From Streptomyces sp. R302 (lineage in GTDB: Bacteria; Actinomycetota; Actinomycetes; Streptomycetales; Streptomycetaceae): a stretch of 64,000 nt of DNA. Within the stretch, counting starts at the first letter, position 1. Each line of letters begins with the position of its first letter. Shown piece by piece: positions 44,055 to 52,496 of this stretch. The notes under the pieces are model-generated. The model was not told the DNA's origin. It searched no databases and was given only the letters and a program-made list of their open reading frames with translations. A program made the translations under genes and the position numbers. The stretch is taken from the NCBI RefSeq assembly GCF_012927245.1, contig NZ_JABBGE010000009.1:391327-455326 (forward strand). The letters run 5' to 3'.

Positions 44055-45179
44055 TCAGACGTACCGCTCCAGGATCGACGACTCCGCGAGCCGCGACAGG
44101 CCCTCGCGGACGCTGCGGGCCCGGGCCTCGCCGACGCCGTCCACGGTCTGGAGGTCGTCCACGCTCGCCGCGAGCAGCTTCTGCAGCCCGCCGAAGTGCT
44201 CCACGAGGCGTTCGATGATCGCGCCGGGCAGCCGCGGCACCTTGGCCAGGAGCCGGTAGCCGCGCGGCGAGACCGCCGAGTCGAGCGTCTCGGGGGAGCC
44301 GCTGTAGCCCAGGGCCCGTGCGACGACGGGCAGTTCGAGGAGCTCGGTGTGGGAGAGCGCGTCCAGCTCGGTGAGCGCCTCCGCGACCGTGCGGGAACGC
44401 TTCGCCGTCGGCTCCGGCACGTAGTCGCGGACGACCAGCTCGCGCTCCGGCTCCACGCCCGCGATCAGCTCGTCGAGCTGGAGCGAGAGCAGCCGGCCGT
44501 CGGTGCCGAGCTCGACCACGTACTCCGCGATCTCGGTGGCGATCCGGCGGACCATCTCCAGGCGCTGGGCGACGGCGGTGACGTCCCGGACGGTCACCAG
44601 GTCCTCGATCTCCAGGGCGGAGAGCGTGCCGGCCACCTCGTCGAGGCGGAGCTTGTACCGCTCCAGGGTCGCGAGCGCCTGGTTGGCCCGGGACAGGATG
44701 GCGGCCGACTCCTCCAGGACCCGCCGCTCGCCGTTCACGTAGAGCGCGATCAGGCGCATCGACTGGGAGACGGAGACGACCGGGAAGTTGCACTGCTTGG
44801 AGACCCGGTCCGCGGTGCGGTGGCGGGTGCCGGTCTCCTCGGTGGGGATGGAGGCGTCCGGGACCAGCTGCACACCGGCCCGGTGGATCTTGGTGATGTC
44901 CTTGTCGAGGACGATCGCGCCGTCGAGCTTGCACAGCTCGCGCAGGCGCGTCGCGGCGAACTCGACGTCGATCACGAAACCGCCGGTGCACATCGAGTCG
45001 ACCGTCTTGTCCATGCCGAGGACGATCAGACCACCGGTGTTCCCTCGGAGGATCCGCTCCAGGCCGTCGCGCAGGGCGGTGCCGGGCGCGACCGCGCTCA
45101 GCGCCGCGCGCATCAGCGCTTCGTTGCCGGAGCCCGCGCCGGACTTCCCGGGAGCTGCTGCCCCGTCCTTGGCTGCCAC
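44055..45179 (-). CDS. disA: diadenylate cyclase DisA (DNA-integrity scanning protein)
   Basis: DisA makes c-di-AMP from two ATP and scans DNA for branched structures. The 374-aa protein has the DAC domain (DGA at 86-88 in KLDGAIVLD, RHR at 119-121 in TGTRHRTADR, GMDKTVDSMCTGGF), a central helical linker and a C-terminal helix-hairpin-helix DNA-binding domain (LPGAIIERLVEHFGGLQKLLAASVDDLQTVDGVGEARARSVREGL). The GTG at 45179 follows GGAGGAG by 5 nt. radA lies upstream on the same strand, as in many bacteria. Confidence 0.96.
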   Translation of the reverse strand: MAAKDGAAAPGKSGAGSGNEALMRAALSAVAPGTALRDGLERILRGNTGGLIVLGMDKTVDSMCTGGFVIDVEFAATRLRELCKLDGAIVLDKDITKIHRAGVQLVPDASIPTEETGTRHRTADRVSKQCNFPVVSVSQSMRLIALYVNGERRVLEESAAILSRANQALATLERYKLRLDEVAGTLSALEIEDLVTVRDVTAVAQRLEMVRRIATEIAEYVVELGTDGRLLSLQLDELIAGVEPERELVVRDYVPEPTAKRSRTVAEALTELDALSHTELLELPVVARALGYSGSPETLDSAVSPRGYRLLAKVPRLPGAIIERLVEHFGGLQKLLAASVDDLQTVDGVGEARARSVREGLSRLAESSILERYV

Positions 45180-45264
45180 TGCACTCCTCCGGCTCGTACG
45201 GATGGGCGAGACCAGGGCAAAGTCTAGCGACACCACCCCGCGGCCCTGGGCCGCACGCCGGTCC

Positions 45265-45285
45265 GGGGCGCTCCGGACGCGCCCC
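45265..45285 (-). terminator. G+C hairpins between radA and disA
   Basis: GGGGCGC (45265-45271) pairs with GCGCCCC (45279-45285) around a 7-nt loop, with further GC dyads on either side, in the 215-bp gap between the radA stop and disA start. This may attenuate read-through from radA into disA. No T-run follows, so it is only a candidate. Confidence 0.4.
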
Positions 45286-45394
45286 GCCGGGGCGCCCCGG
45301 TCGCGATCCGCCCTACCCGCTCGACCCCCCGCCTACCCCTCCACACCCCCACCGGAGCACTGGCGACGGCCCCCGGGCCCGGGCCCGGAGACCG

Positions 45395-46807
45395 TCAGCC
45401 CTGGCCCTCCGCCTCCTCCGTCTTCCGGGCCGGGCGGCGGCTCCGGGGCAGGACCCGGAGGGCGTCGCCCATGTCCGCCACTTCCGTCACCTTCATGCCG
45501 GGCGGCACCTTCCCCGGGTCCCCGGGGACCAGCGCGTGCGTGAAGCCGAGGCGATGGGCCTCGGCGAGGCGGCGCTGTACGCCGGTCACCCGCCGCACCT
45601 CGCCCGCGAGCCCGACCTCGCCGATCGCGACCAGGTTCTTCGGCAGCGGGGTGTCGCTCGCGGCGGAGGCCAGGGCGAGCGCGATCGCCAGGTCGGCGGC
45701 CGGCTCGGACAGCTTCACGCCGCCCACGGTGGCGCTGTAGATGTCCCGCTTGCCCAGCGCGCTGATCCGCCCCCGCTGCTCCAGGACGGCCAGCATCATC
45801 GAGACCCGGGAGGTCTCCAGGCCTGACGTCGTCCGGCGGGGCGAGGGGATCTGGGAGTCCACGGTCAGCGCCTGCACCTCGGCGACCAGCGGCCTGCGGC
45901 CCTCCAGGGTGACCGTGAGGCAGGTGCCGGGCACGGCCACGTCACGGCGGGTCAGGAACAGCCCGGACGGGTCGGCGAGACCCGTGATCCCCTCGTCGTG
46001 CAGCTCGAAGCAGCCGACCTCGTCCGTCGCCCCGTACCGGTTCTTCACGCCCCGGACCAGACGCAGGCGCGCGTGCCGGTCGCCCTCGAAGTGCAGGACG
46101 ACGTCGACCAGGTGCTCCAGGAGCCGGGGTCCGGCGATCGCCCCGTCCTTCGTCACGTGGCCGACGAGCAGCGTGGACATCCCGCGCTCCTTGGAGGCCC
46201 GGATCAGCGCGCCCGCGACCTCGCGGACCTGCGCCATGCCGCCGGGGGCGCCGTCGATCTCCGGCGAGGCGACGGTCTGCACCGAGTCCAGGACCAGCAG
46301 CGAGGGCTTCACCTCGTCCAGATGCCCCAGGACCGCCGACAGGTCCGTCTCCGCCGCCAGGTACAGGTGGTCGCTGAGCGCGTCGATCCGGTCGGCGCGG
46401 AGCCGGACCTGGCTCGCGGACTCCTCGCCCGTCACGTACAGCGTGCGGTGCGCGTCGCTCGCCGCCTTCGCCGCCACGTCGAGGAGCAGCGTCGACTTGC
46501 CGACGCCGGGCTCGCCGGCGAGCAGCACGACCGCGCCGGGCACCAGGCCGCCGCCGAGGACCCGGTCCAGCTCGTCGACGCCGGTGGTCCGGGCGGTCGC
46601 CTGCCGGCCGTCGACCTGCCCGATGGGGAGCGCGGCCGTGGAGACCCGGCCGGCGGCGGTGGTCCTGACGGCGGGCGCGCCGTACTCCTCGACCGTCCCC
46701 CAGGCCTGGCACTCGGGGCAGCGGCCGAGCCACTTGGCCGTCTGCCAGCCGCACTCGGTGCAGCGGTACGACGGACGGTCCTTGGCGGATTTCGTACGGG
46801 CAGCCAT
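45395..46807 (-). CDS. radA: DNA repair protein RadA
   Basis: RadA is a RecA-related helicase that drives branch migration during recombination. The 470-aa protein has an N-terminal C4 zinc finger (CTECG ... CPECQ), RecA core with Walker A GEPGVGKSTLL (near residue 92), the RadA motif KNRYGATDEVG, and a C-terminal Lon-like domain (DIYSATVGGVKLSEPAADLAIALALASA, GLAGEVRRV). The ATG at 46807 has TACGGT 7 nt upstream and no ribosome site. disA follows on the same strand; in other bacteria RadA and DisA act together. Confidence 0.96.
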   Translation of the reverse strand: MAARTKSAKDRPSYRCTECGWQTAKWLGRCPECQAWGTVEEYGAPAVRTTAAGRVSTAALPIGQVDGRQATARTTGVDELDRVLGGGLVPGAVVLLAGEPGVGKSTLLLDVAAKAASDAHRTLYVTGEESASQVRLRADRIDALSDHLYLAAETDLSAVLGHLDEVKPSLLVLDSVQTVASPEIDGAPGGMAQVREVAGALIRASKERGMSTLLVGHVTKDGAIAGPRLLEHLVDVVLHFEGDRHARLRLVRGVKNRYGATDEVGCFELHDEGITGLADPSGLFLTRRDVAVPGTCLTVTLEGRRPLVAEVQALTVDSQIPSPRRTTSGLETSRVSMMLAVLEQRGRISALGKRDIYSATVGGVKLSEPAADLAIALALASAASDTPLPKNLVAIGEVGLAGEVRRVTGVQRRLAEAHRLGFTHALVPGDPGKVPPGMKVTEVADMGDALRVLPRSRRPARKTEEAEGQG

Positions 46808-46966
46808 GCCCCACACCGTAGCCGCCGCCACCGACAGCGGACCGCCGCCCGCTCCCGGCCTGTGGACGGACGCCCCACGGCTGTGGACGGCGGCAGCTTC
46901 ACACCCCGCTCCTGTCCTCTTTCGAGTGATGGCTTCACCCGTAAGGCTGAGAAGGGCGGATCCGGT

Positions 46967-48844
46967 ATGAAGAGTGCCCCCTCGCGCGCCTACGGTCGCC
47001 CAGTGACGAGCAGCAGGCTGGACTCCTCCCGCACCCCGGGCGCCCACCGGGCGCGCCGCGGCCCGCAGCAGGGACCGCGCACGCTCGGCCAGCGACCCCC
47101 CGCCCGCTACGAGGACGTCCTCGACGGACTCTTCACGTACTGCCTCTCGGTCCTCTGCGACCACGACACCGCCACCGCCGTCCTCGGCGACGTCCTCGCC
47201 GCCGCCGAACGCCACCACGGCCGCTGCCCCTCCGACGAGGAGGGCCGCACCGCCTGGCTGTACGCGCTGGCCCGCTGGGCCTGCCTGCGCAGCCTCGGTG
47301 AGCAGCGCCGCCGGCGGCAGGGCGCGCACACCGGCCGCCCCGCCGTCACCCCGCCCGGGCCGCCGCCCGTCTCCGCGGAGACCGCCGAGCGCCGCCGCGC
47401 CGAACTGGCCACCCTCGCCTGGCCCGAGGCCGCCGGCACCACCCCCGAACAGCGCGAGGCCCTCGAACTGGCCGTCCGGCACGGACTGAGCCCGCGCCAG
47501 GTCGCCGCCGTCCTCGCCCTCGACCCGCAGGCCGCCCGCGAGCTCCTCGCCACCGCCGCCTGCGAGGTCGAACGGACCCGGGCCGCGCTCGCCGTCGTCT
47601 CCACCGGCAGCTGCCCCACCGTCGCCCGCCTCCTCACCGGCGACCAGCGGCTGATCCTCTCGGCGGCCCTGCGCGCCGAGCTCGTCCGGCACGTCGACGA
47701 CTGCCCGGTCTGCCGCCGCGCCGCCGAGCGGGTCGGCGCCGCCGCGCCCTGGCCCGGTGGCGGGCCGCGCCCGGTCCAAGGCGGCCCGGCGCTCGTCGAG
47801 GCCCCCCGGGCCGCCGCGTACATGGCGATGCTGCACGTCCCACGCGCGCGTGCCGGCGCCCCCCGCTTCGCCCCGACCGGCTTCCCGATCGACCCCAAGG
47901 ATCTCGTCGCCCGCCGCGACCGGATGCGGGCCCGCGCGCTCACCACCACCGTGGTCGCCGCCGTCGTCGCCGCCCCCGTGCTCGCCCTGTGGACCTCCTA
48001 CCGGGGCGTCCCGGCGGGCGCCGAGGCGGGCCGGGACGCCACCCGGGTCAGTGCCGGCGAGAGCGAGGACGCGGCGGGCGGCGACGGCCGCGCCAACGAC
48101 CGGTACGAGAACGCCGGGAACGCCCGCGCGACCCCCGCCCCCGGCTACGTCCGGGGCAGCCGCGCCCCCGACGTCTCCGTCGAGGTCGTCACCCCCGCCA
48201 GGACCGCCGCCCCGGCCGCGCCCGCGGGCCCCGGCGAGGCGGCGCCGGGCTGGATCGGCGTCACCGCCCGCTGCGTCGGCGGCGTCACCCTGCTCACGCT
48301 GCGCGGGGAGGGCGGCACCCCGGTCGACTGGTCGCTGTGGACGGACGCGCCCTGGCTGTACGTGACCCGCGCCTCCGGCACCCTCGCCCCCGGCGACACG
48401 GTCACCGTCGCCGTACGCGTCGACCCGGCGCGGGAACCGCGCGGACCCTGGAGCGCCCGGATCGGCGTCGACCCCACCGGCGCGGTGCTGCGGATCGACG
48501 GCCAGGGGCCCGTCGCCCCGATCGACGACCGGGTGATCCCGCCCCCGCCGGTCACCACGGAGCCCACGACCCCGCCGACCGCGCCGCCCACGAGCGGCCC
48601 GGTGGACCCGGAGCCGACCGGCCCGACCGATCCGACGGAGCCCACGCGGACGCCGACGACCCCGCCGGCGACGGAGGAACCCACCACCCCGCCGCCGACC
48701 ACGGAGCCCGCGACCCCGCCCCCGACGACCGATCCGACGACGCCCCCGCCGACCACGGACCCGCCCCCGACGACGGACCCGGGCACCACGGAGCCGACAC
48801 CCCCGCCGACCACGGACGAACCGGCCCCGCAGCCCTCCTCCTGA
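46967..48844 (+). CDS. sigma-like / anti-sigma zinc-finger-like / BACON-domain membrane fusion protein
   Basis: A 625-aa protein of unusual make-up. Residues about 45-115 and 150-210 resemble ECF sigma regions 2 and 4 (VLDGLFTYCLSVLCDHDTATAVLGDVL; EQREALELAVRHGLSPRQVAAVLALDP). Residues 242-249 carry H-X3-C-X2-C (HVDDCPVC), the zinc anti-sigma motif. A transmembrane helix spans about 326-343. Outside follow a BACON-like beta domain (about 395-495) and a 115-residue Pro/Thr repeat tail. It may be a membrane-tethered regulator or a non-DNA-binding relic fused to a surface domain. A GTG at 47003 is a possible alternative start. Divergent from radA. Confidence 0.82.
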   Translation: MKSAPSRAYGRPVTSSRLDSSRTPGAHRARRGPQQGPRTLGQRPPARYEDVLDGLFTYCLSVLCDHDTATAVLGDVLAAAERHHGRCPSDEEGRTAWLYALARWACLRSLGEQRRRRQGAHTGRPAVTPPGPPPVSAETAERRRAELATLAWPEAAGTTPEQREALELAVRHGLSPRQVAAVLALDPQAARELLATAACEVERTRAALAVVSTGSCPTVARLLTGDQRLILSAALRAELVRHVDDCPVCRRAAERVGAAAPWPGGGPRPVQGGPALVEAPRAAAYMAMLHVPRARAGAPRFAPTGFPIDPKDLVARRDRMRARALTTTVVAAVVAAPVLALWTSYRGVPAGAEAGRDATRVSAGESEDAAGGDGRANDRYENAGNARATPAPGYVRGSRAPDVSVEVVTPARTAAPAAPAGPGEAAPGWIGVTARCVGGVTLLTLRGEGGTPVDWSLWTDAPWLYVTRASGTLAPGDTVTVAVRVDPAREPRGPWSARIGVDPTGAVLRIDGQGPVAPIDDRVIPPPPVTTEPTTPPTAPPTSGPVDPEPTGPTDPTEPTRTPTTPPATEEPTTPPPTTEPATPPPTTDPTTPPPTTDPPPTTDPGTTEPTPPPTTDEPAPQPSS

Positions 48845-48853
48845 AAGGAGGAG

Positions 48854-49771
48854 CTAGGGCTTCGGGTCGGCCGGGTGCGGCGCCACCATCGGCAGCGACG
48901 AGGCGAGCCGCGCCTCGCAGAGCCCCACGAGCACGTCGTACGCGTCCTTGCCCATCATCTCGATCAGCTCGGGCCGGTACGAGACGTAGACGGGCTCCCC
49001 GCCGCCGTGCGCGGAGGTCGCCGAGGTGCACCACCAGTGCAGGTCGTGACCGCCGGGACCCCAGCCCCGGCGGTCGTACTCGCCGATGGACACCTGGAGC
49101 ACGCGCGTGTCGTCGGGCCGGTCGATCCAGTCGTACGTCCTGCGCACCGGCAGCTGCCAGCACACGTCCGGCTTGGTCTCCAGCGGCTCCCGGCCCTCCT
49201 TCAGGGCCAGGATGTGCAGCGAGCAGCCCGCGCCGCCCGCGAAGCCCGGCCGGTTCTGGAAGATGCACGAGCCCTGCCAGCGGCGGGTCTGCCGGTCGCC
49301 GTCCTCGTCGACCTGCGTCCACCCCGTCTCGCTGCCGACGTCGTGGAACTGCCACAGCTCCGGCGTCAGCTTCGCCACGTGCTCCGCCACCCGCTTCTCG
49401 TCGTCCTCGTCGGAGAAGTGGGCGCCGAGCGTGCAGCAGCCGTCCGCCGCCCGGCCCGCCTGGATGCCCTGGCAGCCGCTGCCGAAGACACAGGTCCAGC
49501 GCGAGGTCAGCCAGGTCAGGTCGCAGCGGAAGACCTGTTCCTCGTCGGCCGGGTCGGCGAACTCCACCCACGCGCGCGGGAAGTCCAGCCCCTGCTCGTC
49601 CGGCTCCTCGCCCTTGCGCTGCTTCCGCACACCCGTGACGGGCGGCTTCCCGCCCTTCACGTTCTGCGCGTACTTCACGTCCCGCACGTCGTGCGGGACC
49701 TCCTCGCGCGCGGCACCGTCGCCGCCGGCGGCACTGTCTTTGCCCGGCTTCGCCTTTTTCGTCTTTGGCAC
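48854..49771 (-). CDS. conserved Cys-rich protein of unknown function
   Basis: The 305-aa soluble protein starts with a Lys-rich tail, then about eight cysteines in patterns that suggest metal or Fe-S binding: RCDLTWLTSRWTC, SGCQGI, DGCCTLGAHF, CIFQNRP, GCSLHI, CWQLP and WWCTSA. Conserved Trp/His motifs (YDWIDRPDD, HDLHWWC) lie in the C-terminal half. The arrangement recalls YkgJ/DUF3109-type zinc-or-iron chelating proteins, but I am not certain. GTG start; TACGCT lies exactly 7 nt upstream, interlocked with the promoter of the divergent ppx-like gene. Confidence 0.78.
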   Translation of the reverse strand: MPKTKKAKPGKDSAAGGDGAAREEVPHDVRDVKYAQNVKGGKPPVTGVRKQRKGEEPDEQGLDFPRAWVEFADPADEEQVFRCDLTWLTSRWTCVFGSGCQGIQAGRAADGCCTLGAHFSDEDDEKRVAEHVAKLTPELWQFHDVGSETGWTQVDEDGDRQTRRWQGSCIFQNRPGFAGGAGCSLHILALKEGREPLETKPDVCWQLPVRRTYDWIDRPDDTRVLQVSIGEYDRRGWGPGGHDLHWWCTSATSAHGGGEPVYVSYRPELIEMMGKDAYDVLVGLCEARLASSLPMVAPHPADPKP

Positions 49772-49778
49772 GACACCA

Positions 49779-49805
49779 AGCGTATGCGGGTCGGCGCAGT
49801 AGCGT
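49779..49805. promoter_or_regulatory. interlocked divergent -10 elements for two leaderless genes
   Basis: The 41-bp gap contains TACGCT on the minus strand (49779-49784) 7 nt from the GTG at 49771, and TAGCGT on the plus strand (49800-49805) 7 nt from the ATG at 49813. Each promoter's -35 position would fall on or beside the other's -10, so the two can hardly be used at the same time. The -35 sequences are weak. Confidence 0.5.
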
Positions 49806-49812
49806 TTCCGCC

Positions 49813-50757
49813 ATGAGACTCGGAGTCCTCGACGTCGGTTCGAACACCGTCCACCTGCTCGTGGTGGACGCCCACCCCGGCGCCCGCCCGCTGCCCGCCC
49901 ACTCCCACAAGGCGGAGCTGCGGCTCGCCGAACTCCTGGACGCCCGCGGCGCCATCGCGCCCAGCGGCGTCGAGCGGCTCGTCGCGACCGTCCGCGACGC
50001 GCTCCAGGCGGCCGAGGACAAGGGCTGCGAGGAAGTGCTGCCCTTCGCGACCTCCGCCGTCCGCGAGGCCGGCAACGCCGACGCCGTCCTCGCCCGCGTC
50101 AAGGACGAGACCGGCGTCGACCTCCAGGTCCTCACCGGCGAGGAGGAGGCCCGGCTCACCTTCCTCGCCGCCCGCCGCTGGTTCGGCTGGTCCGCCGGCA
50201 AGCTCCTCCTCCTCGACATCGGCGGCGGCTCCCTGGAGGTCGCGTACGGCATCGACGAGGACCCCGACGCGGCCGTCTCCCTGCCGCTCGGCGCCGGCCG
50301 CCTCACCGCCGGCTGGCTGCCCGGCGACCCGCCCGACACCGAGGACGTCAAGGCACTCCGCCGCCACGTGCGCGCCCAGATCGCCCGGACGGTCGGCGAG
50401 TTCAGCCGCTTCGGCAAGCCCGACCACGTCGTCGCCACCTCCAAGACCTTCAAGCAGCTCGCCCGGATCGCCGGCGCCCCCGGCTCCGGCGAGGGCCTCT
50501 ACGTGGAGCGGCTGCTGACCCGCACCTCCCTGGAGGAGTGGGTGCCGAGGCTCGCCGGCATGACCGGCGGCGAGCGCGCCGCCCTGCCCGGCGTCTCCGA
50601 GGGCCGCGCCGCCCAGCTCCTGGCCGGCGCCCTGGTCGCCGAGGGCGCGATGGACCTGCTCGGCGTGGAGCAGCTGGAGATCTGCCCGTGGGCCCTGCGC
50701 GAGGGCGTGATCCTGCGCCGCCTCGACCACCTCCCGGAGGTCCTCTCCGGCGCGTGA
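49813..50757 (+). CDS. Ppx/GppA-family phosphatase
   Basis: A 314-aa ASKHA-fold phosphohydrolase: VLDVGSNTVHLLVVD (phosphate 1), FATSAVREAGN, LTGEEEARLTFLAA and LLLLDIGGGSLEVAYG (phosphate 2). The family removes phosphate from polyphosphate and/or pppGpp; the short form without the C-terminal HD domain is usual in actinobacteria, where two such paralogues often occur. TAGCGT lies 7 nt before the ATG. The next gene, a sugar isomerase-like protein, follows after 124 bp with its own -10-like hexamer. Confidence 0.9.
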   Translation: MRLGVLDVGSNTVHLLVVDAHPGARPLPAHSHKAELRLAELLDARGAIAPSGVERLVATVRDALQAAEDKGCEEVLPFATSAVREAGNADAVLARVKDETGVDLQVLTGEEEARLTFLAARRWFGWSAGKLLLLDIGGGSLEVAYGIDEDPDAAVSLPLGAGRLTAGWLPGDPPDTEDVKALRRHVRAQIARTVGEFSRFGKPDHVVATSKTFKQLARIAGAPGSGEGLYVERLLTRTSLEEWVPRLAGMTGGERAALPGVSEGRAAQLLAGALVAEGAMDLLGVEQLEICPWALREGVILRRLDHLPEVLSGA

Positions 50758-50881
50758 GCCCCCGGGGGCGTACGGCCGGCGCCACGCGCGCGTGCGGGAC
50801 GCGAAGGGGCGCCGCCGCGGCGTGCGGAGGGTGACCGGAACCACCCTCCCGCGCCCAGGTGCGCCCCGTACCCTGTCTGTC

Positions 50882-51706
50882 GTGGCAGAACCAGCGGTGC
50901 GCGTCCCGGATGCGAAGGTCGCCCTGTCGACGGCCTCGGTCTATCCGGAGTCGACGGCGACGGCCTTCGAGGTCGCCGCGCGCCTCGGGTACGACGGCGT
51001 CGAGGTCATGGTGTGGACCGACCCGGTCAGCCAGGACATCGAGGCCCTGCGCCGGCTCTCCGACTACCACCAGGTGCCGGTCCTCGCCGTCCACGCCCCC
51101 TGCCTGCTGATCACCCAGCGCGTCTGGTCCACCGACCCCTGGGTCAAGCTCCAGCGCGCCCAGGCGGCCGCCGAGAAGCTCGGCGCGTCCACCGTCGTCG
51201 TCCACCCGCCGTTCCGCTGGCAGCGCCAGTACGCCCGCGACTTCGTCACCGGCATCTGGCGGATGGCCGACGAGACCGACGTCCGCTTCGCCGTCGAGAA
51301 CATGTACCCGTGGCGGTACAAGGACCGCGAGATGCTCGCGTACGCCCCCGAGTGGGACGTCACCAAGGACGACTACCGGCACTTCACGATCGACCTCTCG
51401 CACACCGCGACCGCCCGCACCGACACCCTCGCGATGATCGACCGCATGGGCGACCGGCTCGGCCACGTCCACCTCGCCGACGGGCGCGGCTCCGCCAAGG
51501 ACGAGCACCTGGTGCCGGGCCGCGGCACCCAGCCGTGCGCCGAGCTCCTGGAGCGGCTGGCCGTGACCGGCTTCGACGGGCACGTCGTCATCGAGGTCAA
51601 CACCCGGCGCGCGATGTCCGCCGCCGAACGGGAGGCCGACCTCGCCGAGGCGCTCGCCTTCACCCGGCTCCACCTCGCCTCGGCGGCCCGGGGCACGCGC
51701 GCGTGA
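50882..51706 (+). CDS. sugar phosphate isomerase/epimerase-like TIM-barrel protein
   Basis: The 274-aa protein belongs to the AP endonuclease 2-like (PF01261) family: LSTASVYPESTATAFEVAARLGYDGVEVMVW, AVHAPCLLI, VVVHPPFRWQRQYARDF, FAVENMYP, HFTIDLSHTATA and HVHLADG hold the metal-binding Glu, His and Asp residues. Substrate unknown. The GTG at 50882 follows TACCCT by exactly 7 nt without a ribosome site. It overlaps the following tetR gene by four bases (GTGA), so the two are coupled. Confidence 0.85.
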   Translation: MAEPAVRVPDAKVALSTASVYPESTATAFEVAARLGYDGVEVMVWTDPVSQDIEALRRLSDYHQVPVLAVHAPCLLITQRVWSTDPWVKLQRAQAAAEKLGASTVVVHPPFRWQRQYARDFVTGIWRMADETDVRFAVENMYPWRYKDREMLAYAPEWDVTKDDYRHFTIDLSHTATARTDTLAMIDRMGDRLGHVHLADGRGSAKDEHLVPGRGTQPCAELLERLAVTGFDGHVVIEVNTRRAMSAAEREADLAEALAFTRLHLASAARGTRA

Positions 51707-52317
51707 GCGAGGCCTCCCCCCGGCGCCGCGGCCGCCCGGCCCGCGCCGCCGCAGACGACACCGCCCCCGGCGCGCGCGAGCGCATCCTGACGGCGGCCAG
51801 GACCCAGTTCGCGGAGCGCGGCTACGACAAGACCTCGGTCCGCGGCATCGCCAAGGCCGCCGGGGTCGACCCGGCGCTCGTGCACCACTACTTCGGCACC
51901 AAGGACGAGGTCTTCGCGGCGGCGATCGAGGTCTCCTTCGAACCGACGCTCGTCGTCCCCGCCCTCCTCGACGGCCCGCGCGAGGAGGTCGGCGAACGCC
52001 TCGCCCGCTTCTTCGTCGGCGTCTGGGAGAACCCGGCGACCCGCGCCCCGCTCCTCGCGGTCATCCGCTCCGCGGTGACCCACGAGGCGGCGGCGAAGGT
52101 GCTGCGGACCTTCGTGCTCCGCCGGCTCCTGGAGCGGGTCGCCTCCGGTCTCGCCGTACCGGACCCGAAGTTCCGGGCCGAGCTGGCGGCCTCGCAGATG
52201 ATCGGGATCGCGATCCTGCGGTACGTCCTCCAGGTGGAGCCGCTGGCCTCGGCGGACCCGGAGACGATCGTGGCGGAGGTCGCCCCGACGCTCCAGCGGT
52301 ACCTGACGGAAGCCTGA
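51703..52317 (+). CDS. TetR-family regulator
   Basis: A 204-aa regulator with an Arg/Pro-rich N-terminal tail (SPRRRGRPARAA), the helix-turn-helix RILTAARTQFAERGYDKTSVRGIAKAAGVDPALVHHYFGTKDEVF, and a C-terminal domain with the actinobacterial FEPTLVVPALLDGPREEVGERLARFFVGVWE motif. Its GTG start is formed by the last three bases of a CACGCGCGCGTG palindrome and overlaps the isomerase stop. Target unknown; it may control this operon or ilvD downstream. Confidence 0.9.
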   Translation: MSEASPRRRGRPARAAADDTAPGARERILTAARTQFAERGYDKTSVRGIAKAAGVDPALVHHYFGTKDEVFAAAIEVSFEPTLVVPALLDGPREEVGERLARFFVGVWENPATRAPLLAVIRSAVTHEAAAKVLRTFVLRRLLERVASGLAVPDPKFRAELAASQMIGIAILRYVLQVEPLASADPETIVAEVAPTLQRYLTEA

Positions 52318-52319
52318 CC

Positions 52320-52363
52320 GGGGCCCGGCGGGGGCCCGGCGGGGGCCCGGCGGGGGCCTGACG
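52320..52363. repeat. 11-bp tandem repeat flanked by a duplicated tetR tail
   Basis: GGGGCCCGGCG is repeated three times without change (52320-52330, 52331-52341, 52342-52352), then a diverged fourth. The 16-bp word CCTGACGGAAGCCTGA, which contains the tetR stop codon, occurs at 52302-52317 and again about 57 bp later, just after the array. This looks like a recent slippage or duplication event. The rest of the gap to ilvD (52364-52496) shows no clear element. Confidence 0.8.
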
Positions 52364-52496
52364 GAAGCCTGAGGGACGTCGGCCCGACCCTGACCGCCCC
52401 CTGGAATCCCGTCCCGCATACCGGACGGGCTGTCCAGATCTTGGAGCGTCGGCGTACGCTCGAAGCAAGCACATCCATCACGAGGAGCGAGCGACG

